Part shown: one piece after another, positions 1 through 5,877 of the stretch
Layout of the letters: every line of letters starts with the position of its first letter
Position numbering within the stretch: the first letter of the stretch is position 1
Source of the DNA: a virus
Virus record (IMG/VR): IMGVR_UViG_3300042691_045822
Location: 1 to 32,380 of that record
Direction: 5' to 3' (one strand)
DNA: 32,380 nucleotides
Made by a program: the position numbers and the translations under genes
Notes under the pieces: generated by a model
Seen by the model: only the letters and a program-made list of their open reading frames with translations
The model's database searches: none
Told to the model about the DNA's origin: nothing

Positions 1-103
1 GAAACATCTTGTGCGTCAAGCCTTTGCATTTAGCGTAATTTGTCCAACCTTTTGTTTGTATATCATGTTCCGTTGGGGGTAGTTGTTCTTCTTTTTCGTT
101 CAT
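1..103 (-). CDS. WhiB-family regulator, N-terminal fragment (runs off left edge)
   Basis: Reading leftward from an ATG at 103, the frame stays open for 34 codons to the window edge. Residues 20-34 read WTNYAKCKGLTHKMF. This matches the start of WhiB proteins, in which a Trp and an Ala-x-Cys precede an acidic or polar stretch and an aromatic Phe-Phe; the Cys is the first of four iron-sulfur ligands. The remaining CxxCxxxxxC part would lie outside the window. WhiB proteins are Fe-S transcription factors restricted to Actinobacteria and their phages, where they modulate sigma-factor-dependent promoters. The ATG lies two bases after the stop of the peptidase gene, so the two are probably co-transcribed. 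The Shine-Dalgarno sequence is weak, suggesting coupling. The call rests on a short N-terminus only. Confidence 0.62.
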   Translation of the reverse strand, partial: MNEKEEQLPPTEHDIQTKGWTNYAKCKGLTHKMF

Positions 104-105
104 TT

Positions 106-759
106 TTATCTCTTTTTCTTTACTGCTACTTTTGTGGGGGTATTGTTTGTTTTGCTTCTTAGTGGCAGGCTTTCTTGTATGAACGTGTGGTATGGGGCTC
201 CTGTACCTGAATCATATTTGCTAGCTGTTGCGAGTGCTTTTAGGCAGATGTTTTTTGCGTTGTGTATGGAGAGTTTGCTTTTTGGTAGGAGTGCGTTCAT
301 TGCTCCTATTGCGTAGTCTGCTCCTGAGCCGATTGAGTAGATTCCGTTTGAGTCTGATGCCCATGAGTAGTCACCATCAATGATGTAAATAGTTGAGTGA
401 ATTACTGCGATGATGACTGAGTCGAAGCCGGCTGTGTAATAGGAGTCTTTATCGAAGTAGCCGTATCCTTGCTTCTCTAGGCATTCCCGTAGAGCTGGTA
501 TGAATCTGGCTGTGATGAAGGCGTCTAGTTTCTTTCCGCGTAGATTGGCTGGAGGAGTAGGTGGGGCAAAGACGTGATGCAAGATATTGATTGCTCGTAC
601 GTCTCCAGCGGCTCCCAGTAGGTATGGTCCGTTCTGGGTTATTTTGGACATTCCTTGTCCGAGGGTGGTAAGTGTTCCGCTTCCCCCGTCGCTGGCTATC
701 CTTGAGTCGGTGCAGACAATTGCGAAGTTGTCTCCCTGTATTCCCACTATCGTTGTCAC
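106..759 (-). CDS. proteasome beta/HslV-like Ntn-hydrolase peptidase
   Basis: This 217-aa protein begins (G)TG-Thr-Thr-Ile-Val. Removal of the initiator Met would expose Thr as the N-terminal nucleophile. The spacing fits the HslV/20S beta family: counted from that Thr, Asp17 lies in CTDSR, Lys38 in MSKI, and a GSGADYAIGA stretch (residues 144-153) matches the GSG region that holds the catalytic Ser in HslV. HslV subunits are about 175 aa; the extra length includes a loop at 66-80 and a basic KVAVKKKR tail. The start is a GTG preceded by a long purine tract (about 766-781) and no strong Shine-Dalgarno. It lies downstream of a tRNA pair and just upstream of the WhiB fragment. No HslU, Mpa or other ATPase partner is visible, so its substrate and partner are unknown. 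Other Ntn-type peptidases (Anbu-like) are possible. Confidence 0.75.
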   Translation of the reverse strand: MTTIVGIQGDNFAIVCTDSRIASDGGSGTLTTLGQGMSKITQNGPYLLGAAGDVRAINILHHVFAPPTPPANLRGKKLDAFITARFIPALRECLEKQGYGYFDKDSYYTAGFDSVIIAVIHSTIYIIDGDYSWASDSNGIYSIGSGADYAIGAMNALLPKSKLSIHNAKNICLKALATASKYDSGTGAPYHTFIQESLPLRSKTNNTPTKVAVKKKR

Positions 760-829
760 GGTCTTTGTCTCTCTCTTCTCTCTTACTGTTTAGGTTGACC
801 GGACCTACGGAACGTGGATGGTTGAAATT

Positions 830-855
830 AGGGGCGCTTGTTAGATGTAGCCCCT
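830..855. other. inverted repeat in the 760-929 intergenic stretch
   Basis: A perfect six-base inverted repeat (AGGGGC ... GCCCCT) with a 14-base loop lies between the peptidase start and the tRNA-Thr gene. It is followed leftward by AATTT. It could be a weak terminator after the tRNA genes or a leader structure of the peptidase mRNA. I see no gene in the rest of 760-929 and no convincing promoter. Confidence 0.3.
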
Positions 856-929
856 TGGGTTAATAGCCTTCAACAAAACGTCCTTCATGACAAGACATCA
901 TTGCACAAATGAGCTATGGGACCGTGTAT

Positions 930-1004
930 TGGAGCCCCCTCTCGGGATTGAACCGAGGACCACCTCATTACAAGTGAGGTGCTCTACCACTGAGCTAAAG
1001 GGGC
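930..1004 (-). tRNA. tRNA-Thr (anticodon TGT)
   Basis: Read on the minus strand this is a complete cloverleaf of 75 bases with an encoded CCA end. The acceptor GCCCCTT pairs with AGGGGGC, with one G-T pair. The D arm is GCTCAGTGGTAGAGC, the anticodon stem is CCTCA/TGAGG with loop CTTGTAA, and the T arm is CTCGG-TTCAATC-CCGAG. The anticodon TGT reads ACA, the Thr codon used heavily in the fibre genes on the right. It is one base from the next tRNA-like gene, so the two probably share a transcript. Confidence 0.95.
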
Positions 1005-1005
1005 G

Positions 1006-1082
1006 TGGAGCGCAGCCTGGGAGTCGAACCCTGGAACCTCCCACTAGATAGCGTGGGTGTCTCTTCCTTTGAGCTACTGCGC
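1006..1082 (-). tRNA. aberrant tRNA-like gene with 8-nt anticodon loop
   Basis: The 77-base minus-strand sequence has a seven-pair acceptor (GCGCAGT with GCTGCGC), an encoded CCA, a D loop with GG and a canonical TTCGA T loop. Three things are odd. The anticodon stem CCCAC/GTGGG closes an eight-base loop, GCTATCTA. The T stem has an A-A mismatch. One base is missing between acceptor and D stem, and the D stem has only three clear pairs. If the T at loop position 3 is U33, the anticodon is ATC, or a four-base ATCT. It may be a decaying tRNA or a frameshift-type tRNA; its amino acid cannot be assigned from sequence. Confidence 0.6.
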
Positions 1083-1113
1083 ATTTGAACTATATCACCA
1101 AATGTGTCAACGA

Positions 1114-1908
1114 TTATTTATCGTAGGTAAAGCCGCCATGACCAGAATTGCGGAAAAATTTTATCTCGTTCTGCGTATCCAGGGAAATATCGCCGTATGC
1201 GGAGTCGAGTTCTGAGAACCTAAACGGTTCGCTAGTCCTTCTGAAGTCATTCCAGTTCACTGAGCCAGTCAACTCAATAATGTTTTCTTGGTCAAAGAAT
1301 CTGGCATATTCTTTCGCTTCATGATTAGACATGTATGTGCCGGCGTAACTTTGAGGGCCAGTTAGGTCGATATGTATATTTAAATTGCCTGAAGCAATTT
1401 GATTTAAACATTTTTCTTTAATAGTCTTTACAAGTAATGAAATAAAACGACCGTGTGGTTTTGTTGCAAAAACCGAATTTGTTACCTCCCTCAAAACGCC
1501 TTCTGTGTCGGTAATCAGCCTGTTGTTTTGATTTGAACCATCCTGTGAGTTATTTACAACCCATGATTCGATTACAAAATCTGCTCGCATATCAACGAAT
1601 GACTGAATTTCATTTATGCAAACAGTGTCAATGTCCGCATATACCCCACCATCTTCGTATAGGCAAAGAAGTCTCCAAATCTCAGACTGGGTAATCTGGG
1701 AGTCGGCAAGCCTAAATATCAACAACCAATCCTTATCGTGATATTCAGAGATAAATGATTCCCTCTCCTCCTTGGATATGTACCTATAGGAAAAGTCTGG
1801 ATTTAATTCAGACCAGGAAAAACTCGGGCCCTTCATATAAAGAGGCAAAGAGTCTCTGTCCGGATACATATGGGTTTGCCATATTTTCTTTGGAATTTCA
1901 TCAATCAT
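1114..1908 (-). CDS. GT32-like glycosyltransferase (DxD sugar transferase)
   Basis: This 264-aa protein carries the hallmarks of the Gly_transf_sug/OCH1-type family. These are IPKKIWQT near the N-terminus (residues 5-12), a helix ending RLLCLYEDGGVY (79-90), and the metal-binding D92-I-D94 immediately after it. Enzymes of this fold move a sugar from a nucleotide-sugar donor to a glycan or protein acceptor in the cytoplasm. No signal peptide or membrane segment is seen. The ATG at 1908 overlaps the stop of the 98-aa upstream gene (ATGA), indicating coupled translation. In a phage it may modify the virion, phage DNA or host envelope glycans; which of these is not shown. The second glycosyltransferase in this window (17213-18295) is of a different fold. 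Confidence 0.75.
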   Translation of the reverse strand: MIDEIPKKIWQTHMYPDRDSLPLYMKGPSFSWSELNPDFSYRYISKEERESFISEYHDKDWLLIFRLADSQITQSEIWRLLCLYEDGGVYADIDTVCINEIQSFVDMRADFVIESWVVNNSQDGSNQNNRLITDTEGVLREVTNSVFATKPHGRFISLLVKTIKEKCLNQIASGNLNIHIDLTGPQSYAGTYMSNHEAKEYARFFDQENIIELTGSVNWNDFRRTSEPFRFSELDSAYGDISLDTQNEIKFFRNSGHGGFTYDK

Positions 1909-2201
1909 CTGATGTAAAACCCGCCACAGTCAGAAAGAAACATATACGCCAAACGGAGATGGTTACCATTAATTTGCAATTGATTGTCAATAATTTTGGC
2001 GATTTTGTTCGATATATCAGTACAACGCGTGCCATCAAATACCAATCCGCAGTCGTTAAACATAAGTTCCTGTTTTTCCTTGCTGCTTATTGCGCCAACT
2101 TTGAAAAGCAATTCAAGGAAATCTTTCCAAATCCAGATATTCATACGTACGCAAATACCCAAATACGACTTTGGTTGAATTCCAACAAGTTCATATGCCA
2201 T
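1905..2201 (-). CDS. hypothetical protein, 98 aa
   Basis: I do not recognise this protein. The frame is open further upstream, but that part would translate the tRNA-Asn gene. The first start outside the tRNA is the ATG at 2201, two bases from the tRNA 3' end, giving 98 aa. No Shine-Dalgarno can fit there, so translation would have to begin leaderless after tRNA processing or at the internal ATG of MNIWIWKDFLELL. The protein looks cytosolic, with an aromatic helix near the N-terminus and a C-terminal GFYIR. Its stop overlaps the glycosyltransferase start, which suggests a functional link. Confidence 0.5.
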   Translation of the reverse strand: MAYELVGIQPKSYLGICVRMNIWIWKDFLELLFKVGAISSKEKQELMFNDCGLVFDGTRCTDISNKIAKIIDNQLQINGNHLRLAYMFLSDCGGFYIR

Positions 2202-2203
2202 TG

Positions 2204-2276
2204 CTGGTGGGGCAGGGCTCGAACCTGCGACCCAGGGATTAACAGTCCCTTGCTCTGCCAACTGAGCTACCCACCA
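2204..2276 (-). tRNA. tRNA-Asn (anticodon GTT)
   Basis: A standard 73-base cloverleaf on the minus strand. The acceptor TGGTGGG pairs with CCCACCA, the anticodon stem is AGGGA/TCCCT with loop CTGTTAA, and the T arm is GCAGG-TTCGAGC-CCTGC. The discriminator is G. The bases that follow are CAA, so the CCA end is not encoded, unlike in the Thr, Arg and aberrant tRNAs here. The 3' end is two bases from the ATG of the downstream ORF. Confidence 0.93.
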
Positions 2277-2295
2277 TTGGTGGGGATATCTTAAC

Positions 2296-2643
2296 CTATT
2301 TACCCATTTTTACGACACCATCAGGAATGATGGCGAAACGACACTTTCCTTCTGGCTCTACTGCACTTGCGATAATCGCGCACGAAGCACCACCTTGATA
2401 TAAAACACAATTTGAGCATTTGACGCCAATGTCTTTAACTTCATTCATTGACGCCCTGTCATAACCAGCCCAAATGCCAGTCCCATCCTCATTGAATTTC
2501 CCGTACTTGGCAGCAATTTTGATGAGAGCATTTGCTAGGTCTCTCTCTTCTTCGACGAGTTGACCGATTTTGTCAACCGGTTTGTCAACAATTATTCTTG
2601 CGCCACCAGTTAGGATTGAGATGAGTTTATCCACTTCATGCAT
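2296..2643 (-). CDS. small four-cysteine protein, possible iron-sulfur or zinc site
   Basis: This 115-aa protein has a helical N-terminal half followed by a compact cysteine motif: C76-x2-C79-x8-C88-x12-C101, ending CRFAIIPDG. The spacing resembles high-potential iron-sulfur proteins but the middle gap is shorter, so a zinc site is also possible. The residues around it (VLYQGGASC, EPEGKCRF) resemble a motif I recall from other phage proteins of unknown role. It stands between tRNA-Asn and thyX with a 27-base gap to thyX, so it probably shares thyX's transcript. The start is the ATG at 2643, with a weak GAG upstream. Confidence 0.55.
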   Translation of the reverse strand: MHEVDKLISILTGGARIIVDKPVDKIGQLVEEERDLANALIKIAAKYGKFNEDGTGIWAGYDRASMNEVKDIGVKCSNCVLYQGGASCAIIASAVEPEGKCRFAIIPDGVVKMGK

Positions 2644-2670
2644 GAACTCATTGTGACACAGGAGATGCTT

Positions 2671-3348
2671 CTATGGGCAGACGTGACCGTTCTCAACCCA
2701 TGCCTTGTATGTGACCGGCATTTGTTGAGCAAAGATTGCTTCAATTCGCCGCGCATATTTACGTATATCAGCTTGCGCAGATTTATCTAAACGAAGAGAA
2801 AGGAAGTTCATTAGTGAACGCGCGTTGACTGTCCAATAAAACTCTGTATACATCCCCATTGGGAGAACGGTGCGAGCAAGTTCTTTGGCTACGCCCATGT
2901 CAAGCATTTTTTTGTATGCTTCATAAGCAATCTTATTTGCCTTATCGATGATTGCAACAGCTTCTAGTGCAACATCCTCATCAACTGGAGCAAAGTGGTA
3001 CGCACCAGGTTTGCCCACCTGTTTCCGCACCTCAAAGTCATTTGGAACAAAGAACTCATCAATCACTTCGCTGTATCGGGCAGAAAACTCATTGAAAGAA
3101 CCAATTCGATGCCTAAACCATTCGCGCGCGACAAATACAGGGCATTTGATGTGGAATCGAAATGAATTGTGTTCGAATGGGGTTCCATGACGCTCTCTCA
3201 TCAGGAAATTAATAAGACCCTTCGCTGCATCGTCAATCTCGGTTTGGCTCTTGGCAAAAGAAACCCGAGCAGAATTAACTACTGATATATCATCTGCCAT
3301 AGATGCATCAAGACGCACAAAACCGAACTGGTCAATACCTGTTTCCAT
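2671..3348 (-). CDS. thyX: flavin-dependent thymidylate synthase ThyX
   Basis: ThyX makes dTMP from dUMP using FAD, NADPH and methylene-tetrahydrofolate. The signature RHRIGSFNEFSARYS lies at residues 79-93 of the chosen start and matches the RHRxxSxNExSxR consensus. The 225-aa length is normal for the family. The ATG at 3348 is preferred over an upstream in-frame start at 3384 because AAAGGGG lies four bases before it. Downstream conserved segments (ARTVLPMGMYTEFYWTVN, SLMNFLSLR) are intact, so the enzyme should be active. Phages use it to raise thymidine nucleotide supply for DNA replication. It is flanked by tRNA-Arg upstream and the four-cysteine gene downstream. Confidence 0.96.
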   Translation of the reverse strand: METGIDQFGFVRLDASMADDISVVNSARVSFAKSQTEIDDAAKGLINFLMRERHGTPFEHNSFRFHIKCPVFVAREWFRHRIGSFNEFSARYSEVIDEFFVPNDFEVRKQVGKPGAYHFAPVDEDVALEAVAIIDKANKIAYEAYKKMLDMGVAKELARTVLPMGMYTEFYWTVNARSLMNFLSLRLDKSAQADIRKYARRIEAIFAQQMPVTYKAWVENGHVCP

Positions 3349-3401
3349 GTTTCCCCTTTTCAGGAATGAACTTATACGACTCATATTAGCGATGTGCTAA
3401 A

Positions 3402-3478
3402 TGGCGTTCCGGGTAGGACTCGAACCTACAACCTAAAGATTAGAAGTCTTTTGCGCTATCCGATTGCGCCACCGGAAC
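3402..3478 (-). tRNA. tRNA-Arg (anticodon TCT)
   Basis: A complete 77-base cloverleaf on the minus strand with encoded CCA. The acceptor GTTCCGG pairs with CCGGAAC and the discriminator is G. The anticodon stem AAAGA/TCTTT has loop CTTCTAA, and the T arm is GTAGG-TTCGAGT-CCTAC. It reads AGA, the Arg codon dominating the repetitive fibre gene at 20438-22948. It sits seven bases downstream of the metallophosphoesterase stop and is probably excised from that transcript. Confidence 0.95.
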
Positions 3479-3485
3479 CTACTAT

Positions 3486-4679
3486 CTACTTTGCGCGGTA
3501 CTCAACTCCCTGATACATACCCCATCCGTTGTAGATGTGCATGTTTTCGTAAGAGAACTTGTGCTCACCACTATCTTGGTAATACACAACTCCGAGCCCT
3601 TGTTGCCAGTCTTCAGTGACTGGTACTGGGCGTCCGTCAAGGTCGATTCCGCCTTTTGTGCTTGGAACTGCGCCGTCGAGACGAGCAAGGCATCCTGGGG
3701 ATGCGGCCATGATTGTTCGGGGGCCGTCGTAATCAAGTCGCGTCTTCCACGCGATTTCCTTGCGGTGGATATGTCCGTATATCACCGAAACTTTTTCTTG
3801 ATTCAGGTAGATGTGGGCGGTTGAGCCATTGGATTTTACGCGGTTTCCGTGAATAACACGGAGTTTCTCGTTAATCCAAAAATCGCAAGCAGGGTATCCA
3901 GGCTTGTACTCAATCTTTGATTCATCGAAACGGCAAAGGCTTGGAACCGACATGACAGGCCACGACTCAGGAGTGTTGCCTTTACGTAGTCCGAACGCTG
4001 CCTTCGCATTGTCGAGGATGAAGTTAGGTAACCGCTCTTCGTGGTTTCCTGCAAGCCAGATGATTTTCGCTGATGGGGCGGCATCACGAAGTTCAAAGCC
4101 AAGCACTGTTGCGCGGTCAATTGACTTCTGTGTCGTGTACGCATATGCAGGACTGTGGCGGTATTTGCCGAGTTCTGGGAAGTCAAGGTTGTCTCCAACG
4201 CAGACAATGAGTTCTGGTTGAAGGTCTGCTATCACCTGAAGAGCAATTGAAATTGCTTTTTCATCATGACATGCCTCATAACTCCCATCGTCGAGACGGT
4301 AGTAGCCAATCTGTATATCAGGCACAATGACAGCGGTTTTAAAACCCTTTCGTGGGGTTTTCTTCACCGTTGATTTTGTCAATGTTACTGCTGGGCCTGG
4401 CTGGATTACAGGCCAATCAGGACCATCTTCAAATGCTGGGCTGAACTGAAATGCCCACAGGTCATGAACCTCTGCTTCACCGTCTTCGCCCTTGGTGATT
4501 GTCTGATATGTCGAGAACTTTTTGATATGCCCGATATCAGATGGGTCAATCCCCTTCTTTTTCAATGTCGTGGCAAGCGATTCGAGGAACTCCTTGCGGA
4601 TTGCTTCCTTCTCGGGCTTGTGGGCGATAGAAGAAAGCTTGTTCGCTATCGATGTCTTAGGCTTTTTGCTGGTAGTCAT
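3486..4679 (-). CDS. calcineurin-like metallophosphoesterase
   Basis: This 397-aa protein has the five metal-binding blocks of the calcineurin-like superfamily. These are D121-I-Q123 (DxH with Gln for His), G162-D-N-L-D166, G211-N-H-E214, the His of VIHGN (277) and G302-H-I-H305. The first 110 residues are a charged, helical extension of unknown role. The Gln in block I leaves metal site 1 unusual, but block order and spacing are intact. Family members include phosphatases, 3'-5' DNA exonucleases and cyclic-nucleotide phosphodiesterases; the substrate cannot be told from sequence. The ATG overlaps the stop of the small HTH gene (ATGA), an arrangement that points to joint action. tRNA-Arg follows directly. 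Confidence 0.85.
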   Translation of the reverse strand: MTTSKKPKTSIANKLSSIAHKPEKEAIRKEFLESLATTLKKKGIDPSDIGHIKKFSTYQTITKGEDGEAEVHDLWAFQFSPAFEDGPDWPVIQPGPAVTLTKSTVKKTPRKGFKTAVIVPDIQIGYYRLDDGSYEACHDEKAISIALQVIADLQPELIVCVGDNLDFPELGKYRHSPAYAYTTQKSIDRATVLGFELRDAAPSAKIIWLAGNHEERLPNFILDNAKAAFGLRKGNTPESWPVMSVPSLCRFDESKIEYKPGYPACDFWINEKLRVIHGNRVKSNGSTAHIYLNQEKVSVIYGHIHRKEIAWKTRLDYDGPRTIMAASPGCLARLDGAVPSTKGGIDLDGRPVPVTEDWQQGLGVVYYQDSGEHKFSYENMHIYNGWGMYQGVEYRAK

Positions 4680-4939
4680 TTTTTAACGCTCTTTTCCGCC
4701 ATACGGCATTTGCACTCTTTGCTTCCCTCTTCGGTAAAGCAAATCCGGCGAAGTCGTATCGCTTCGCGAGATATTTTTAGCCCCTCTGAACCGAGGACAT
4801 TAGAGATGGTCTTGTCACCAACGGAGCTGCACATTGCCTCGGCAAAAGCCTCCTTGGTTTCTTTATCCATTTTCTCCATAATGAGCCCTACGGCACAGAA
4901 CTTGGTTGTTGTCAGGCTGAGTAATTTATCTTTAAGCAT
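4676..4939 (-). CDS. small helix-turn-helix protein coupled to the phosphoesterase
   Basis: An 87-aa protein whose residues 33-67 (from FAEAMCSSVGDKTISNVL to SREAIRLRR) fit a helix-turn-helix, with a turn near Gly-Asp-Lys and a second helix ending in an Arg-rich segment. A short C-terminal tail holds Cys67, Cys76 and Cys78. It could bind DNA as a repressor or as a partner of the phosphoesterase whose start codon overlaps its stop. The ATG at 4939 has a good AAGGGA Shine-Dalgarno six bases upstream. It is the first leftward gene of the 4940-5062 divergent region, so its promoter should lie there. Confidence 0.55.
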   Translation of the reverse strand: MLKDKLLSLTTTKFCAVGLIMEKMDKETKEAFAEAMCSSVGDKTISNVLGSEGLKISREAIRLRRICFTEEGSKECKCRMAEKSVKK

Positions 4940-4986
4940 TCGTTCCCTTTTGTTTAGATTTGGAGCCGCACCTATTCAGCAGGGTG

Positions 4987-5031
4987 GCACAGTGTGCTTC
5001 CCTGTATGTATCTATTAAACCACACTCGTGT
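4987..5031. promoter_or_regulatory. two inverted repeats in a divergent intergenic region (candidate operators)
   Basis: The 123-base gap between the leftward HTH gene and the rightward winged-helix gene holds GCACA-G-TGTGC (4987-4997) and ACAC-TC-GTGT (5022-5031). The two share an ACAC/GTGT half-site and their centres are about 35 bases apart. The second lies about where a -35 element of the rightward promoter would be. Binding by one of the flanking regulators is inferred from position only. Confidence 0.4.
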
Positions 5032-5047
5032 AATCCCCTCAGTGCTC

Positions 5048-5053
5048 TATGAT
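5048..5053 (+). promoter_or_regulatory. -10 box TATGAT, near-leaderless promoter
   Basis: TATGAT differs from the -10 consensus at one position and ends nine bases before the ATG at 5063. A start of transcription about seven bases downstream would leave a leader of only a few bases. No good -35 hexamer is seen at the expected spacing. Confidence 0.5.
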
Positions 5054-5062
5054 GGGGACACA

Positions 5063-5464
5063 ATGACGACAGATAAAACAAAAGGGGCTAATGAGCAATT
5101 AGGCGTAAACAATGAGATTGCAAAAAATATTGCCAGAGCAATCGAATCAAGCTATGCCATGTTCTACTCCAAAGAGGGTGAGATATCACTCCTTACTGCC
5201 CCAGCCAGAGTGCTGATTACCCTGATTCTCCAACCAGGAATGACTAGACGGGCAATATCCCTGTACCTTGGGTTAACCGAGGCCGCGATACAAAAATCTC
5301 TTGTAACCCTTATGGAACATGGATTAATAGCAAAGACAAAAGTCGGGTCAAAAAACATTTACGAAATCAACTCAAAAATGCTGTTTGAGCTCAGTGATAT
5401 ACATCACATTTTGAGCGCGATAAGCCTTTTGCGCCAAGAAAGCAGTAGCCAAGACCCTTTTTAA
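5063..5464 (+). CDS. winged-helix transcriptional regulator (MarR/ArsR-like)
   Basis: This 133-aa protein has a central winged helix: helices at 45-58 and 61-70, a recognition helix around TEAAIQKSLVTLMEHGLI (72-89) and a wing at 90-102 (KTKVGSKNIYEIN). A C-terminal helix could dimerise. The ATG at 5063 is chosen because it follows a strong -10 box and the upstream in-frame codons lie in the promoter. It is the only rightward gene among leftward neighbours here and is divergent from the HTH gene, so it may control that operon and itself. Its stop overlaps the stop of the convergent 111-aa gene by three bases (TTTAAA). Confidence 0.7.
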   Translation: MTTDKTKGANEQLGVNNEIAKNIARAIESSYAMFYSKEGEISLLTAPARVLITLILQPGMTRRAISLYLGLTEAAIQKSLVTLMEHGLIAKTKVGSKNIYEINSKMLFELSDIHHILSAISLLRQESSSQDPF

Positions 5465-5796
5465 ATAGGTGTGATTTGTGTCACTGCCCATGCTGAAAAA
5501 AACTCATCATCAACAGGGATGACCCACACCTGGCAAGAAGTTAAACCTTCGTTCGGATTTCCAACAATTGACCACGCAATCTCTAGTTCTGGTGCTGGGT
5601 CAACAACGCCAACATTGCACTCAAGGCCATACATCATCAGGAACCATTTGACTGCGCAGCCATCGTCGGTGAGGTGACAAGGTTTATTATCTGTATCAAG
5701 ATGCGGGCAGGAAACGCCGGAAATGACAAGGTTGTTTTTTTCTATTCTCAGCGAGACTCTGTGACCGTCTTTATTCCAGGTGATTTCTGATTCCAT
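5461..5796 (-). CDS. hypothetical protein with Cys/His cluster, 111 aa
   Basis: I do not recognise this protein. It is acidic and soluble, with a Cys/His-rich middle (C30, H32, C40, H41, C47, C60) that might hold a metal. The C-terminal part is beta-rich (SCQVWVIPVDDEFF). The ATG at 5796 has no clear Shine-Dalgarno but lies six bases after TAGGCT, a TANNNT -10 box, so it is probably read from a leaderless transcript. A terminator-like hairpin upstream separates it from the oxygenase gene, making it a one-gene unit. Confidence 0.6.
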   Translation of the reverse strand: MESEITWNKDGHRVSLRIEKNNLVISGVSCPHLDTDNKPCHLTDDGCAVKWFLMMYGLECNVGVVDPAPELEIAWSIVGNPNEGLTSCQVWVIPVDDEFFSAWAVTQITPI

Positions 5797-5802
5797 ACAG
5801 AA

Positions 5803-5827
5803 AGCCTACAACATTGGCTAAATTTAG
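5803..5827 (-). promoter_or_regulatory. leaderless promoter with adjoining palindrome
   Basis: On the minus strand a perfect ten-base palindrome, CTAAATTTAG (5818-5827), is followed by TAGGCT (5803-5808) and then, six bases on, the ATG at 5796. The palindrome falls between the expected -35 and -10 positions, a common repressor-operator site. Confidence 0.45.
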
Positions 5828-5870
5828 AAAATTAGGTGCATCCCTTGACAGGCAGGTGATACCTAATTTT
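5828..5870 (-). terminator. hairpin after the oxygenase gene
   Basis: AAAATTAGGT (5828-5837) and ACCTAATTTT (5861-5870) are a perfect ten-base inverted repeat. ATC/GAT and CCT-TGAC-AGG pairings inside it extend the structure with a two-base bulge. Leftward transcripts leaving the 5878-6453 gene would end in ...ACCTAATTTT, a stem with a U-rich 3' side. It fits an intrinsic terminator that insulates the next gene. Confidence 0.55.
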
Positions 5871-5877
5871 ATCTCAC

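Noticed and set aside
868-928. A stretch with TAGCTCA and short stems on the minus strand, resembling a decayed tRNA upstream of tRNA-Thr.
   Set aside because: No acceptor pairing, no TTCRA T loop and no consistent cloverleaf could be drawn.
1755-2294. A 179-aa plus-strand ORF overlapping tRNA-Asn and the glycosyltransferase.
   Set aside because: It includes antisense tRNA sequence, has no ribosome site, and the minus-strand gene has clear GT32 motifs.
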